Part shown: positions 56,522 through 64,000 of the stretch, one piece after another
Layout of the letters: each line of letters opens with the position of its first letter
How positions within the stretch are numbered: the stretch's first letter is position 1
DNA from: Hyphomicrobiales bacterium
Lineage (GTDB): Bacteria > Pseudomonadota > Alphaproteobacteria > Rhizobiales > Xanthobacteraceae
Length of the DNA: 64,000 nucleotides
Assembly (NCBI GenBank): GCA_016713235.1
Contig: JADJPN010000001.1
Location: 496,001-560,000, forward strand
Direction of reading: 5' to 3'
Notes under the pieces: model-generated
What the model was told of the DNA's origin: nothing
Database searches by the model: none
What the model saw: only the letters and a program-made list of their open reading frames with translations
Program-made: the position numbers and the translations under genes

Positions 56522-58663
56522 ATGGCCGAGCTTTCATTCCGCGAAGAAGTAAAACAGCTCCGCATCGGAAAAGGGGAGTATTTTGAAGGCGAAGGAATTC
56601 TCGCCGTCACAAAAGCTCTGTTGCAGTCGGGAGTATCCTACGTCGGCGGCTATCAGGGCGCGCCTGTATCCGCGCTCGTCGACGTACTCAGCGATGCAAG
56701 CGATCTGCTCAATGAACTGGGCGTGCACCTTGAAACCTGCGCGAACGAGGCCGGCGCGGCGGCGATGCTTGGCGCATCCATCAACTACCCCATTCGCGGT
56801 GCTGTTACTTTCAAGTCGATCGTGGGCACGAACGTTGCCTCCGATGCCATTTCAAACTTGGCTTCTCCTGGAGTTATCGGCGGCGCGCTGATCATCGTCG
56901 GCGAAGATTACGGCGAAGGTTCCAGCATTATCCAAGAGCGCAGTCACGCGATCGCGGCGAAATCACAGATCTGGCTTATGGATCCTCGCCCTGACCTGCA
57001 AAAAGTTGTCGATATCGTCGAGCGCTCGTTCGAACTATCCGAGGCTTCCAACACTCCGGTCATGATGGAGCTTCGTATTCGCGCCTGCCACCTGAACGGC
57101 AGATTTGAAGCCCGCGACAACAAGCGACCGAAGTATTCCAAGCGGGATCTCATCGAGAATCCCATTTTCAACAAAGACCGCATCAGTCTTCCGCCTGCAA
57201 CTTACGTTCAGGAGAAGCTGAAAGTCGACGTCCGACACCCAGCGGCCGTTCGCTTCATAAGCGAGAACAAAATCAACGAAACGATTGACGGCGACTTGTC
57301 GGAAGTTGGATTCATTCTTCAAGGCGGGATGTACAATCACGTCATCGCTGCGCTCAAGGCCCTGGGACTCGCGGATGATTTTGGGCAGTCGCGCGTCCCG
57401 ATGTTCGTCTTGAACTGCGTATATCCGCTCGTCCCGAGCGAGATTGAAGACTTTTGCCGCGACAAGAAGGCCGTACTTGTCATCGAAGAAGGTCAGCCGA
57501 ACTTCATCGAAAACGACATCAAGGCGCTTTTGTCCGATGCCGGCATACGCACGAAAGTATCCGGCAAGAACTGTCTGCCCATGGCCGGTGAGTATGTCGG
57601 CTCGGTTCTAATCGATGGCTTCGACAAGTTTTTTGTACGTGAACGGCCCGCGGGATTGGACGGCAAAATCGCTGCCGCGGCAGTCAAAGAATTTGAGGAT
57701 AACAAGCGGAAGGTTGCCGAGATTATTGGCCAACCATTGCCGACGCGTCCGCCGGGTCTTTGCACGGGGTGCCCTGAACGTCCTGTCTTCAGTGCGTTGA
57801 AGCTTGTTCAGGAGCAAGTCGGGAAGGTCCACGTAAGTGGCGATATCGGCTGTCACAGCTTCGCAACGCTCGAACCCTTTAAGCTCGGCAACACTATCCT
57901 TGGCTACGGGCTCGGGCTCGCATCGTCGGTCGGCATTTCATCCATGATGAAGAACCCGGTCGTGAGCATCATGGGCGACGGAGGATTCTGGCATCAAGGG
58001 CTTACGACCGGTGTCGCGAACCACATCTTTAACAAGGATGAGGGCGTTCTCATCATTCTGAAGAATGGCTACGCGTCAGCCACCGGACACCAGCACATTC
58101 CCTCGACCGGCACTAACTCTCGCGACCAGGCGAGCGAAATGAATCTCGAAAGCGCGCTGCGCGGGGTCGGGGTCCGATGGATCGAAACTGTCGGCTCCTA
58201 TCGCGTGGGCAAAATGATTACCGCCCTCAAGCGCGCGATTTTAGCCAGGGGCAAGGGATTGCGCGTGATTATTGCCGAAGGCGAATGCTCGCTTGCACGT
58301 CTTCGCAGGGAAAAGCCCATCACCGCCTCGTTGCTAAAGGGCGGTGCGCGAGTCGTGCGGACAAAGTACGGCGTAGATGACGCGACCTGCACCGGCGACC
58401 ACTCCTGCATCAGGCTATCGGGCTGCCCAACGCTCACCGTGAAAACCAACCCGGATCCGTTACGTAAAAATCCGGTTGCTTACGTGAACGACGGCTGTGT
58501 TGGTTGCGGTAACTGCGGGGAAGTTGCGCACGCCGCTATCCTTTGCCCGTCATTCTACAAAGCCGATGTAGTTCAGAACCCACGCTTCCTTGACCGATTT
58601 CTAAACAGCATTCGCAGCAGATTTATCGGTTTTATGCAGCGCCATCAGAAAGCCACCGCATGA
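56522..58663 (+). CDS. Indolepyruvate:ferredoxin oxidoreductase-like alpha subunit (IorA family, TPP and Fe-S)
   Basis: 713 residues. N-terminal pyrimidine-type domain (GGYQGAPVSALVDVL), a TPP pyrophosphate domain from about 410 with CTGCPERPVFSALK, GDIGCHSF and MGDGGFWHQGL, then C-terminal cysteines 623, 629, 635 and a classical 4Fe-4S set 659, 662, 665, 675. The CTGDHSCIRLSGC pattern is that of bacterial IOR homologues. These enzymes oxidatively decarboxylate aryl-2-oxoacids to acyl-CoA plus CO2. Coupled to the beta subunit by an ATGA overlap. The related phenylglyoxylate oxidoreductase does the same on arylglyoxylates. Confidence 0.88.
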   Translation: MAELSFREEVKQLRIGKGEYFEGEGILAVTKALLQSGVSYVGGYQGAPVSALVDVLSDASDLLNELGVHLETCANEAGAAAMLGASINYPIRGAVTFKSIVGTNVASDAISNLASPGVIGGALIIVGEDYGEGSSIIQERSHAIAAKSQIWLMDPRPDLQKVVDIVERSFELSEASNTPVMMELRIRACHLNGRFEARDNKRPKYSKRDLIENPIFNKDRISLPPATYVQEKLKVDVRHPAAVRFISENKINETIDGDLSEVGFILQGGMYNHVIAALKALGLADDFGQSRVPMFVLNCVYPLVPSEIEDFCRDKKAVLVIEEGQPNFIENDIKALLSDAGIRTKVSGKNCLPMAGEYVGSVLIDGFDKFFVRERPAGLDGKIAAAAVKEFEDNKRKVAEIIGQPLPTRPPGLCTGCPERPVFSALKLVQEQVGKVHVSGDIGCHSFATLEPFKLGNTILGYGLGLASSVGISSMMKNPVVSIMGDGGFWHQGLTTGVANHIFNKDEGVLIILKNGYASATGHQHIPSTGTNSRDQASEMNLESALRGVGVRWIETVGSYRVGKMITALKRAILARGKGLRVIIAEGECSLARLRREKPITASLLKGGARVVRTKYGVDDATCTGDHSCIRLSGCPTLTVKTNPDPLRKNPVAYVNDGCVGCGNCGEVAHAAILCPSFYKADVVQNPRFLDRFLNSIRSRFIGFMQRHQKATA

Positions 58664-60165
58664 ACTCTCATGACTCCAAAACCCGTTCAATTCTGATCGC
58701 GGCACTTGGTGGCGAGGGCGGCGGCGTCCTGTCTGACTGGATCATCTCTGCGGTTCGTTCCGCAGGCTATCTGGTTCAGGGCACATCGATTCCAGGCGTC
58801 GCGCAACGGACCGGTGCAACAACTTATTATATTGAGTACCTTCCCGTTCCAGCTTCCGAACTGAGTGGCCGGCACCCGGTATTTGCGCTTACGCCGGTTC
58901 CGGGGCGCGTTGACGTGATGATCGCGTCTGAACTGCTCGAAGCCGCACGCGCGGCGCAGGGCGGCTATATCACGCCTAACAGAACCACGCTTATTGCATC
59001 GACCCATCGGGTACTGACCACCGCTGAGAAGATCGCAATGCTCGATGGGCGTTTCGACTCCGACCCGCTTCTTAAAGCGATCCACGCGCTGGCAAAACGC
59101 GTCCTTGCTTTTGACATGCAGAAGGCGGCGCTCGACGCAAAAACCGTGATCAACGCCGTAATACTTGGCACGCTTGCCGGCTCGAATGCCCTTGGCATTG
59201 ATCCGGTGCATTTCGAGAACGCAATCAAAGACTCTGGCAAATCGGTATCTGCAAGCTTGGAAGGCTACCGCTTCGGGTTCGATGCGGCGCAAGGCTCGCT
59301 TCCGCGCAATGCCGAAATCGCGGCGTCTGTTCCCGCCAGGATCCCGTTGAACGAATTTCCACTCGAAACGCAATTTATCGTTTCAAACGGCTACGATCGT
59401 TGTCTCGACTTTCACAACCGAAAATACGCCGAGCTTTTCCTGGAGCGGGTGAGATCGATCCTGACGGTTGATCGCGCCGCCGGCGGCGCAGAACGTTCGT
59501 GGAAACTGACGAATGAGGGCGCACGCTACCTTGCACTTCGGATGACGTACGAAGATGTCATGCGGGTCGCCGACCTGAAAACGCGCGCATCCCGGTTTCA
59601 GACGATTCGTTCGGAAACCAAGGCTGCAGGAACCGAACCCGTTCACATCACAGACTTTCTGAAACCGGGGCCCGAAGAGATCTGCGCATTGCTCCCGCCG
59701 TCCATGGGGAACGCATTTCTGCGCTTTCTGAAGGCTCGCGGGCTGGAACATAGATTTCACGTCGGTTTACACATCAAGAGTCATACGATCTCCGGGTTCC
59801 TGCTCATGCGCCTTCTTGCCCGGATGCGCTTCTTGCGCCGCAGTTCATGGCGTTTCGCGCAAGAGGAGTCGGCTACAATTCGCTGGCTTACTGCCACGAA
59901 GGAGGCTGCGAAGATCGACTACGACTTCGCACTTCAGGTCGCCGAGAGCGCCGATCTTATTAAAGGATACAGCGGCACCTATCGTCGCGGTCTACGCAAC
60001 TTCAATCTGCTATTTTCGGAGATTGTGGAGCCTGCGCTTAAGGAGAAAATCTCCGCAGCGAAGACGCTGCGCGAGGCCATGGCCGCGGCGAACTCCGACC
60101 CGGAAAGCGACGCCCTGGATCGATTTTTAAGTGCTTCAAAGCACAGCACGGCGAAGGCCGCTTAG
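58660..60165 (+). CDS. Indolepyruvate oxidoreductase-like beta subunit with extra C-terminal domain
   Basis: 501 residues. Residues 1 to about 190 are the POR gamma/IorB domain (ALGGEGGGVLSDWIISA, QGTSIPGVAQRTGATTYY, GRHPVFALTP). The remaining about 300 residues (ELFLERVRSI to the end, including IKGYSGTYRRGLRNF) resemble the DUF6537-type domain found in fused bacterial IOR proteins. Archaeal IorB has only the first part. Bacterial homologues are often one fused chain; here alpha and beta-plus-extra-domain are separate genes. Followed by the CoA ligase after 13 bp. Confidence 0.83.
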   Translation: MNSHDSKTRSILIAALGGEGGGVLSDWIISAVRSAGYLVQGTSIPGVAQRTGATTYYIEYLPVPASELSGRHPVFALTPVPGRVDVMIASELLEAARAAQGGYITPNRTTLIASTHRVLTTAEKIAMLDGRFDSDPLLKAIHALAKRVLAFDMQKAALDAKTVINAVILGTLAGSNALGIDPVHFENAIKDSGKSVSASLEGYRFGFDAAQGSLPRNAEIAASVPARIPLNEFPLETQFIVSNGYDRCLDFHNRKYAELFLERVRSILTVDRAAGGAERSWKLTNEGARYLALRMTYEDVMRVADLKTRASRFQTIRSETKAAGTEPVHITDFLKPGPEEICALLPPSMGNAFLRFLKARGLEHRFHVGLHIKSHTISGFLLMRLLARMRFLRRSSWRFAQEESATIRWLTATKEAAKIDYDFALQVAESADLIKGYSGTYRRGLRNFNLLFSEIVEPALKEKISAAKTLREAMAAANSDPESDALDRFLSASKHSTAKAA

Positions 60166-60178
60166 GAGAAAGACTATC

Positions 60179-61828
60179 GTGTCTGAAGTAGATTCTTCGA
60201 TTGTAAGCGGTGCGGTCGACCAGCCTCTCCTGGAGATGACAATTGGCGATGCGCTCCGAAAAGCAGCTGCTCGATTTCCAGATAACGATGCCCTGGTAAG
60301 CGTTTTCCAGAACCAGCGCATTTCGTATTCGAATCTCGATCGAGAAGCTGATCGGGTTGCCTACGCACTTTTAAGCATGGGCATCCAGACAGGCGATCGG
60401 GTTGCAATATGGTCGGCAAACCGAGCGGAATGGCTGATCGCCCATCACGGCGCCGTAAGAATTGGCGCGATTGTTGTTACCGTGAACCCGGCGCTTCGAA
60501 AGGAAGAAGCTACCTTCGTCCTGCACGACTCCGGCGCGAAGATCGTCTTTGCTTCTCGCGCATTTCGCGGGTTCTCTTTCGCTGACGTGCTTGAAGAAGC
60601 CCGCGCAAAACTTCCGGAGCTTCACGAGATCGTCTACTTCGACGACGGAGCTACCGGAATCAATTGGAGCGACTTCCTTACGAGTGGCCAGAGGAACAGT
60701 TCGGAGCTTGAGGCTCGCATCAATGCAGTCGATTACAGTCTTGCATGCAGCCTCCAGTACACTTCGGGAACAACGGGAAAGCCGAAGGGGGCGCTACTAA
60801 CCCATCACAATATCCTGAATAACGGGCACTTCGTTGGTGAGAGGCAAAGCCTGACGTCTTCCGACCGGATCTGCTTGCCTGTGCCGTTCTTTCACTGCTT
60901 CGGAGTTGTGCTTGGCGCACTGGCCGCAGTGACGCATGGAAGCTGTATCGTTTTGCCCGGCGAAAGCTTCGATCCGAAAACTGCGTTAGACACAATTCAA
61001 AACGAAAAATGTACGTCGTTCTATGGCGTTCCGATGATGTACATTTCTCTAATCGCCCATCCCGACACCGCTTCGACAGACGTCTCTACACTGCGCACAG
61101 GATGTATGGGCGGCGCGCCTTGTCCAATAGAAACCATGCGACAAGCGGTCGACGTTCTGAATATGCGAGATATTACGATCGCTTACGGAATGACCGAGAC
61201 GTCGCCAATCTCGTTTCAAACCATGCCGGACGACAGCAACGAGGTCCGGGTTACAACCGTTGGCCGAATACATCCGCACATCGAGGCGAAGATTGTTGAC
61301 CCGGCTACCGGGGAAGTTTCGGCGCGTGGCGCCGCTGGTGAACTTTGTATCCGCGGCTACTCGGTAATGCGCGAATACTGGCGCAATCCCCTCGGAACAA
61401 AAGAAGCCATTAAAGATGGCTGGATGCATACTGGGGATTTGGCCGTTATGCGGCCTGACGGATACGTGCAGATTGTTGGCCGTATCAAGAACACGATTAT
61501 CCGGGGCGGTGAGAATATTTACCCGCGCGAGGTTGAAGAGTTCCTTCTCACATTACCTCCCGTGTCCGACGCATACGTTTTCGGTGTTCCAGACGAGAAG
61601 TATGGCGAGGAAGCCTGTGTGTGGATCAAGTTGAAGGCGAACGCGGATATTGCTCCGGAGCAGATCCGTGCATTGTGCAAGGGAAAGATCGCGACGTTCA
61701 AAATTCCGAAGTACGTTCGTTTCGTGGATTCGTTCCCCACTACCGCAAGCGGTAAGGTTCAGTATTACAAGATGCGGGAAGCGGAGCTTGATTTATCGCA
61801 AAACGAGCGCCGCTCGGCACCGCCATAA
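60179..61828 (+). CDS. Acyl/aryl-CoA ligase (AMP-binding family)
   Basis: 549 residues from GTG at 60179, with TAGGAGAAA 8 bases upstream; the frame is open from 60131 inside the previous gene. LQYTSGTTGKPKGALLTH, YGMTETSPISFQ, GWMHTGDLA, GGENIYPREVEEF and the catalytic Lys in TASGKVQYY. Resembles the FadD/medium-chain and cyclohexanecarboxylate-CoA ligase branch. In this operon it is the likely entry enzyme that makes the CoA ester for the DpgC-like dioxygenase. Confidence 0.87.
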   Translation: MSEVDSSIVSGAVDQPLLEMTIGDALRKAAARFPDNDALVSVFQNQRISYSNLDREADRVAYALLSMGIQTGDRVAIWSANRAEWLIAHHGAVRIGAIVVTVNPALRKEEATFVLHDSGAKIVFASRAFRGFSFADVLEEARAKLPELHEIVYFDDGATGINWSDFLTSGQRNSSELEARINAVDYSLACSLQYTSGTTGKPKGALLTHHNILNNGHFVGERQSLTSSDRICLPVPFFHCFGVVLGALAAVTHGSCIVLPGESFDPKTALDTIQNEKCTSFYGVPMMYISLIAHPDTASTDVSTLRTGCMGGAPCPIETMRQAVDVLNMRDITIAYGMTETSPISFQTMPDDSNEVRVTTVGRIHPHIEAKIVDPATGEVSARGAAGELCIRGYSVMREYWRNPLGTKEAIKDGWMHTGDLAVMRPDGYVQIVGRIKNTIIRGGENIYPREVEEFLLTLPPVSDAYVFGVPDEKYGEEACVWIKLKANADIAPEQIRALCKGKIATFKIPKYVRFVDSFPTTASGKVQYYKMREAELDLSQNERRSAPP

Positions 61829-61864
61829 CCTTAAGCGCGAGAAGATCGCAGCAAAGAGAACGTT

Positions 61865-62833
61865 GTGAAATCACCTACTCAAGCTTTTGCTGATCCAAAC
61901 ACGCGCGTTGACAAGTACCCGCCTAAAGGGCTCGTCCGGCATTCGGCGCAGTCGGAAACGATTGATGTCCTCGCGGACACATGGACCTACCTTCTTATCC
62001 GCGAGGCTTTTTTCGGCGCACACCGTTTTGCCGAATTTCAGAGAAAGCTTGGAATTCCTCGCGCGACGCTGGCAAAGCGCCTGCTTTGGCTCGAGAAGAA
62101 CGGGATTTTCAACCGAGTAGGAAAATCCGGGACGCATAAGCAATATCATCTCACGGAGCGCGGCATCGACGTCTACCCCATTACGTTGGGCATGATGTGG
62201 TTCGGTGACAAGTGGATGTGCGAAGGCACGCCCCCATTGGCGCTATTCCATGAGACCTGCCGCTCCTGGTTTTCGGCAAAAATCGTTTGGCAAGAGACTG
62301 GAGAGCCTGTCGACGCGCGGTCTATCCAGGTCAGAATCCCAAGTGACTATTGGATCCCCAAGCCTAAGCGAACCCAGAGGCAGCGCCGGAATACGTGGGA
62401 CGGTTCAGTCAAAGGCCGGCGGCCTTGTTCCGTTGAGAGGATGCTGTCGATCGTCGGCGACCGTTGGACCTTCCTTGTTCTTCAGGAACTGTTTCACGGA
62501 AACCATCGCTTCGACGACTTCACGAGCAATCTTGAAATCGCGCCGGCGGTATTGTCGCAGCGCTTGTCCAATTTATTGCGTGCCGGGTTCATCGAGAAAG
62601 ATGAGGAAAGAGGCGGATACAATCTAAGCGCCATGGGATTAGACAGTTACGGCCCGATGATTTTGATGAAGGTTTGGGGAGAGACCTGGGTCGCTCGTGA
62701 CAACCGTCGGAACTTTGAGTTCATCCATCCCTCGGGGAAGCCGGTAAAGCCGGTTGCCGTCTGTTCAAGTTGCAGAAAACCCATCCATGCCCGGGATGTC
62801 GCGTATGTCTGCAACTATGAGCCGCCGGAATAA
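61865..62833 (+). CDS. Tandem-duplicated HxlR-type regulator with a CxxC tail
   Basis: 322 residues from GTG at 61865. Unit 1 (about 20-145): SETIDVLADTWTYLLIREAFF, PRATLAKRLLWLEKNG. Unit 2 (about 175-320): CSVERMLSIVGDRWTFLVLQELF, APAVLSQRLSNLLRAG, then CSSCRKPIHARD. Same architecture as the protein at 41702, but the CxxC ribbon is kept only after unit 2; unit 1 has none. Downstream of the ligase by 36 bp, so may regulate its own operon. Confidence 0.85.
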   Translation: MKSPTQAFADPNTRVDKYPPKGLVRHSAQSETIDVLADTWTYLLIREAFFGAHRFAEFQRKLGIPRATLAKRLLWLEKNGIFNRVGKSGTHKQYHLTERGIDVYPITLGMMWFGDKWMCEGTPPLALFHETCRSWFSAKIVWQETGEPVDARSIQVRIPSDYWIPKPKRTQRQRRNTWDGSVKGRRPCSVERMLSIVGDRWTFLVLQELFHGNHRFDDFTSNLEIAPAVLSQRLSNLLRAGFIEKDEERGGYNLSAMGLDSYGPMILMKVWGETWVARDNRRNFEFIHPSGKPVKPVAVCSSCRKPIHARDVAYVCNYEPPE

Positions 62834-63081
62834 CGGGTAAGGCACCGCCTAGCGGCTGCGTTCGACATTTGAATTTGAAGCGGCGAGCTTCCGGTAAGCA
62901 TCCTTTTCGAGAAGGACGCTTTAAAGCACGCGTGTACACGGTCCGCGGATGCATGGACGCATACCCTGCGATCGACCTGACGTTCGGGCTGCACTGCCCA
63001 ATCCAATGATTAACGCGACGCGCTAGATGCCGGTTTTCGGCGCCAATCGAAGCTGATCGGCGCACACATAAAAGTAGGTGC
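62834..63081. other. Spacer without recognised gene
   Basis: 248 bases between the regulator and the tRNA. No convincing protein or RNA feature; it separates the catabolic block from housekeeping genes. Confidence 0.5.
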
Positions 63082-63171
63082 TGGCGGAGAGAGTGGGATT
63101 CGAACCCACGTTACGGTTTCCCGTAAACACGCTTTCCAAGCGTGCGCCTTCAACCACTCGGCCACCTCTCC
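63082..63171 (-). tRNA. tRNA-Ser (anticodon GGA)
   Basis: Reads on the minus strand from 63171. Acceptor stem starts GGAGAGG, D-arm GCCGAGTGG, anticodon stem-loop CGCTTGGAAAGCG with anticodon GGA, long variable arm TTTACGGGAAACCGTAA, T-arm GGGTTCGAATCCC, discriminator G and encoded CCA. The long variable arm is diagnostic of serine. 90 bases with CCA. Confidence 0.96.
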
Positions 63172-63236
63172 GCAGATGCACGTCAGAAGAAGGCGCACGC
63201 TCTTCTTGTCAAATCCGCGCGCCATGGCACGCGGAT

Positions 63237-63265
63237 GCGCCTTCAACCACTCGGCCACCTCTCCG
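63237..63265 (-). repeat. tRNA-Ser 5'-half fragment
   Basis: 29 bases identical to the first part of the tRNA-Ser (acceptor 5' strand and D-arm, copy at 63144-63172). The anticodon arm and everything after are absent; instead there is an unrelated ATCCGCG...CGCGGAT hairpin. Remnant of a second tRNA copy or a recombination scar, 65 bp from the intact gene. Confidence 0.85.
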
Positions 63266-63364
63266 GTGCGGGGGCATAATACGGGTTCGCGCCAGGACAA
63301 GAACACATCGCGCAAAGCCCGGATTGCGCGACTTTACCGCGCCGAGGGCTATAATAAAGGCGCC

Positions 63365-63679
63365 ATGATCCGCTTTCTGTTCCGCTTTACCGGTCTTTGG
63401 TTGCTCGCGGGCGCGTTTGTCGCGCTTGTGATCGACGGAACCCGCAGCGTCAGCGCGTCGCGCTTCCTGTTCGTGCCGGTGCGGGACGCCTGGATGATGA
63501 TCAACCCTGCCAGCCTCGACGCCGTCCAGAAACAGCTCGCCGGCGGCATTTTCGAGCCGGTCATCGGCCCGCTGCTCGGCATGCCGTTCTTCATGCTCCT
63601 CGCGCTGCTCGGGCTCCTGTTTTTGCTGATCGGGCGGAGGAAGCGCGGCCGGCACATCGGCTATTCCTCGCGCGACTGA
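63365..63679 (+). CDS. Small membrane protein of unknown function
   Basis: 104 residues from ATG at 63365. Two hydrophobic segments: LFRFTGLWLLAGAFVALVI near the N-terminus and GMPFFMLLALLGLLFLLIG near the C-terminus, ending in a basic tail RRKRGRH. Between them a loop that probably lies in the periplasm. I recognise no family beyond a conserved alphaproteobacterial type. Precedes msrA by 88 bp. Confidence 0.7.
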   Translation: MIRFLFRFTGLWLLAGAFVALVIDGTRSVSASRFLFVPVRDAWMMINPASLDAVQKQLAGGIFEPVIGPLLGMPFFMLLALLGLLFLLIGRRKRGRHIGYSSRD

Positions 63680-63767
63680 CAATCGCCTCGCGACTCTTTG
63701 ATCGTTTGCAGGTCGCGAAAGCCGGATGCCCGCCCTATATTCCGGCCAGAAACAGGGAGATCCCGAG

Positions 63768-64000
63768 ATGCTCTTTTTCCGCAAAAGCCTCGAAATTCCC
63801 ACGGCAAATGACGCGCTGCCGGGCCGCGAGAATGCAATCCCGACCGCCAAAAATCATTTCGTTCTGAAGACGCCGATCAAGGGGCCGTATCCCGCCGGTT
63901 TCAAGCAGGCGATTTTCGGTCTCGGCTGCTTCTGGGGTGCCGAGCGCAAGTTCTGGGAGCTACCCGGCGTCTACACCACGGCCGTCGGCTACGCCGCCGG
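63768..64000 (+). CDS. msrA: Peptide-methionine (S)-S-oxide reductase MsrA, N-terminal part
   Basis: ATG at 63768 after AGGGAGA; the frame stays open to the window end, giving 77 residues. The catalytic motif GCFWGAERKFWEL is present and the preceding AIFGLG is usual. MsrA repairs oxidised methionine using a reactive Cys in GCFWGAE. The C-terminal part is outside the window. Confidence 0.93.
   Translation, partial: MLFFRKSLEIPTANDALPGRENAIPTAKNHFVLKTPIKGPYPAGFKQAIFGLGCFWGAERKFWELPGVYTTAVGYAA

Noticed and set aside
32309..63081. Genomic island inserted at tRNA-Ser
   Set aside because: No integrase or transposase gene, and no copy of the tRNA 3' end found near 32.3 kb. Composition difference is only a hand impression.

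Overview
The window looks like chromosomal DNA of an alphaproteobacterium, most likely Hyphomicrobiales (Bradyrhizobium/Xanthobacteraceae-like). The reasons are the tightly overlapping ATGA operons, the benzoyl-CoA epoxidase (box) genes, the membrane-bound urate hydroxylase PuuD, and the abundance of LIV-type ABC transporters and CoA-dependent aromatic-acid genes. It is nearly all catabolic and transport genes; I see no CRISPR array, rRNA, insertion sequence or integrase.

Layout. (1) 1-3038: end of boxC, then boxB and boxA, the aerobic benzoyl-CoA 2,3-epoxidase pathway. (2) 3032-15183: purine/urate degradation with an NMT1-type ABC transporter: a broken M20 hydrolase, allantoate amidohydrolase, puuD, puuE, a fused uraD-uraH, transporter genes behind a textbook sigma-54 promoter, and xanthine dehydrogenase xdhAB. 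(3) 15162-27626: a 2-aminobenzoyl-CoA / salicylyl-CoA type locus (MarR regulator, CoA ligase, RidA, crotonase, bifunctional flavin monooxygenase/reductase and a stand-alone paralogue of its first half), followed by a full LIV transporter. (4) 27935-32308: cyclase-family hydrolase, FAH-family hydrolase, PsiF-like protein, sugar-epimerase-like SDR and flavin monooxygenase. (5) 32507-41513: a compact minus-strand operon with a CoxGMSL-type molybdenum hydroxylase, a lactonase-like metallo-beta-lactamase, an SDR, an acyl-CoA ligase and a 4-hydroxybutyryl-CoA dehydratase (AbfD) homologue. (6) 41702-62833: two duplicated-HxlR regulators enclosing two LIV transporters, an SDR, a crotonase, a broken alpha/beta hydrolase, a DpgC-like cofactor-free dioxygenase, and a thioesterase / indolepyruvate-oxidoreductase-like alpha and beta / CoA-ligase operon. 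(7) 63082-64000: tRNA-Ser(GGA), a fragment of a second tRNA-Ser copy, a small membrane protein and the start of msrA.

The most interesting unit is 54443-61828. A DpgC-type dioxygenase turns an arylacetyl-CoA into an arylglyoxylate (family knowledge), and an IOR-type 2-oxoacid oxidoreductase turns a 2-oxoacid into an acyl-CoA. Side by side with CoA ligase, thioesterase and an importer, they suggest an oxygen-dependent alpha-oxidation of aryl-acetates to aroyl-CoA, which could feed the benzoyl-CoA genes at the left end. This is inference. The AbfD/molybdenum hydroxylase/lactonase operon is a second unassigned acid pathway.

Caution on quality: ten genes carry single-base frameshifts, nearly all in short homopolymers, and two genes carry an in-frame stop. 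This looks more like uncorrected sequencing indels than mass gene decay, so the broken genes below are given with their repaired reading.
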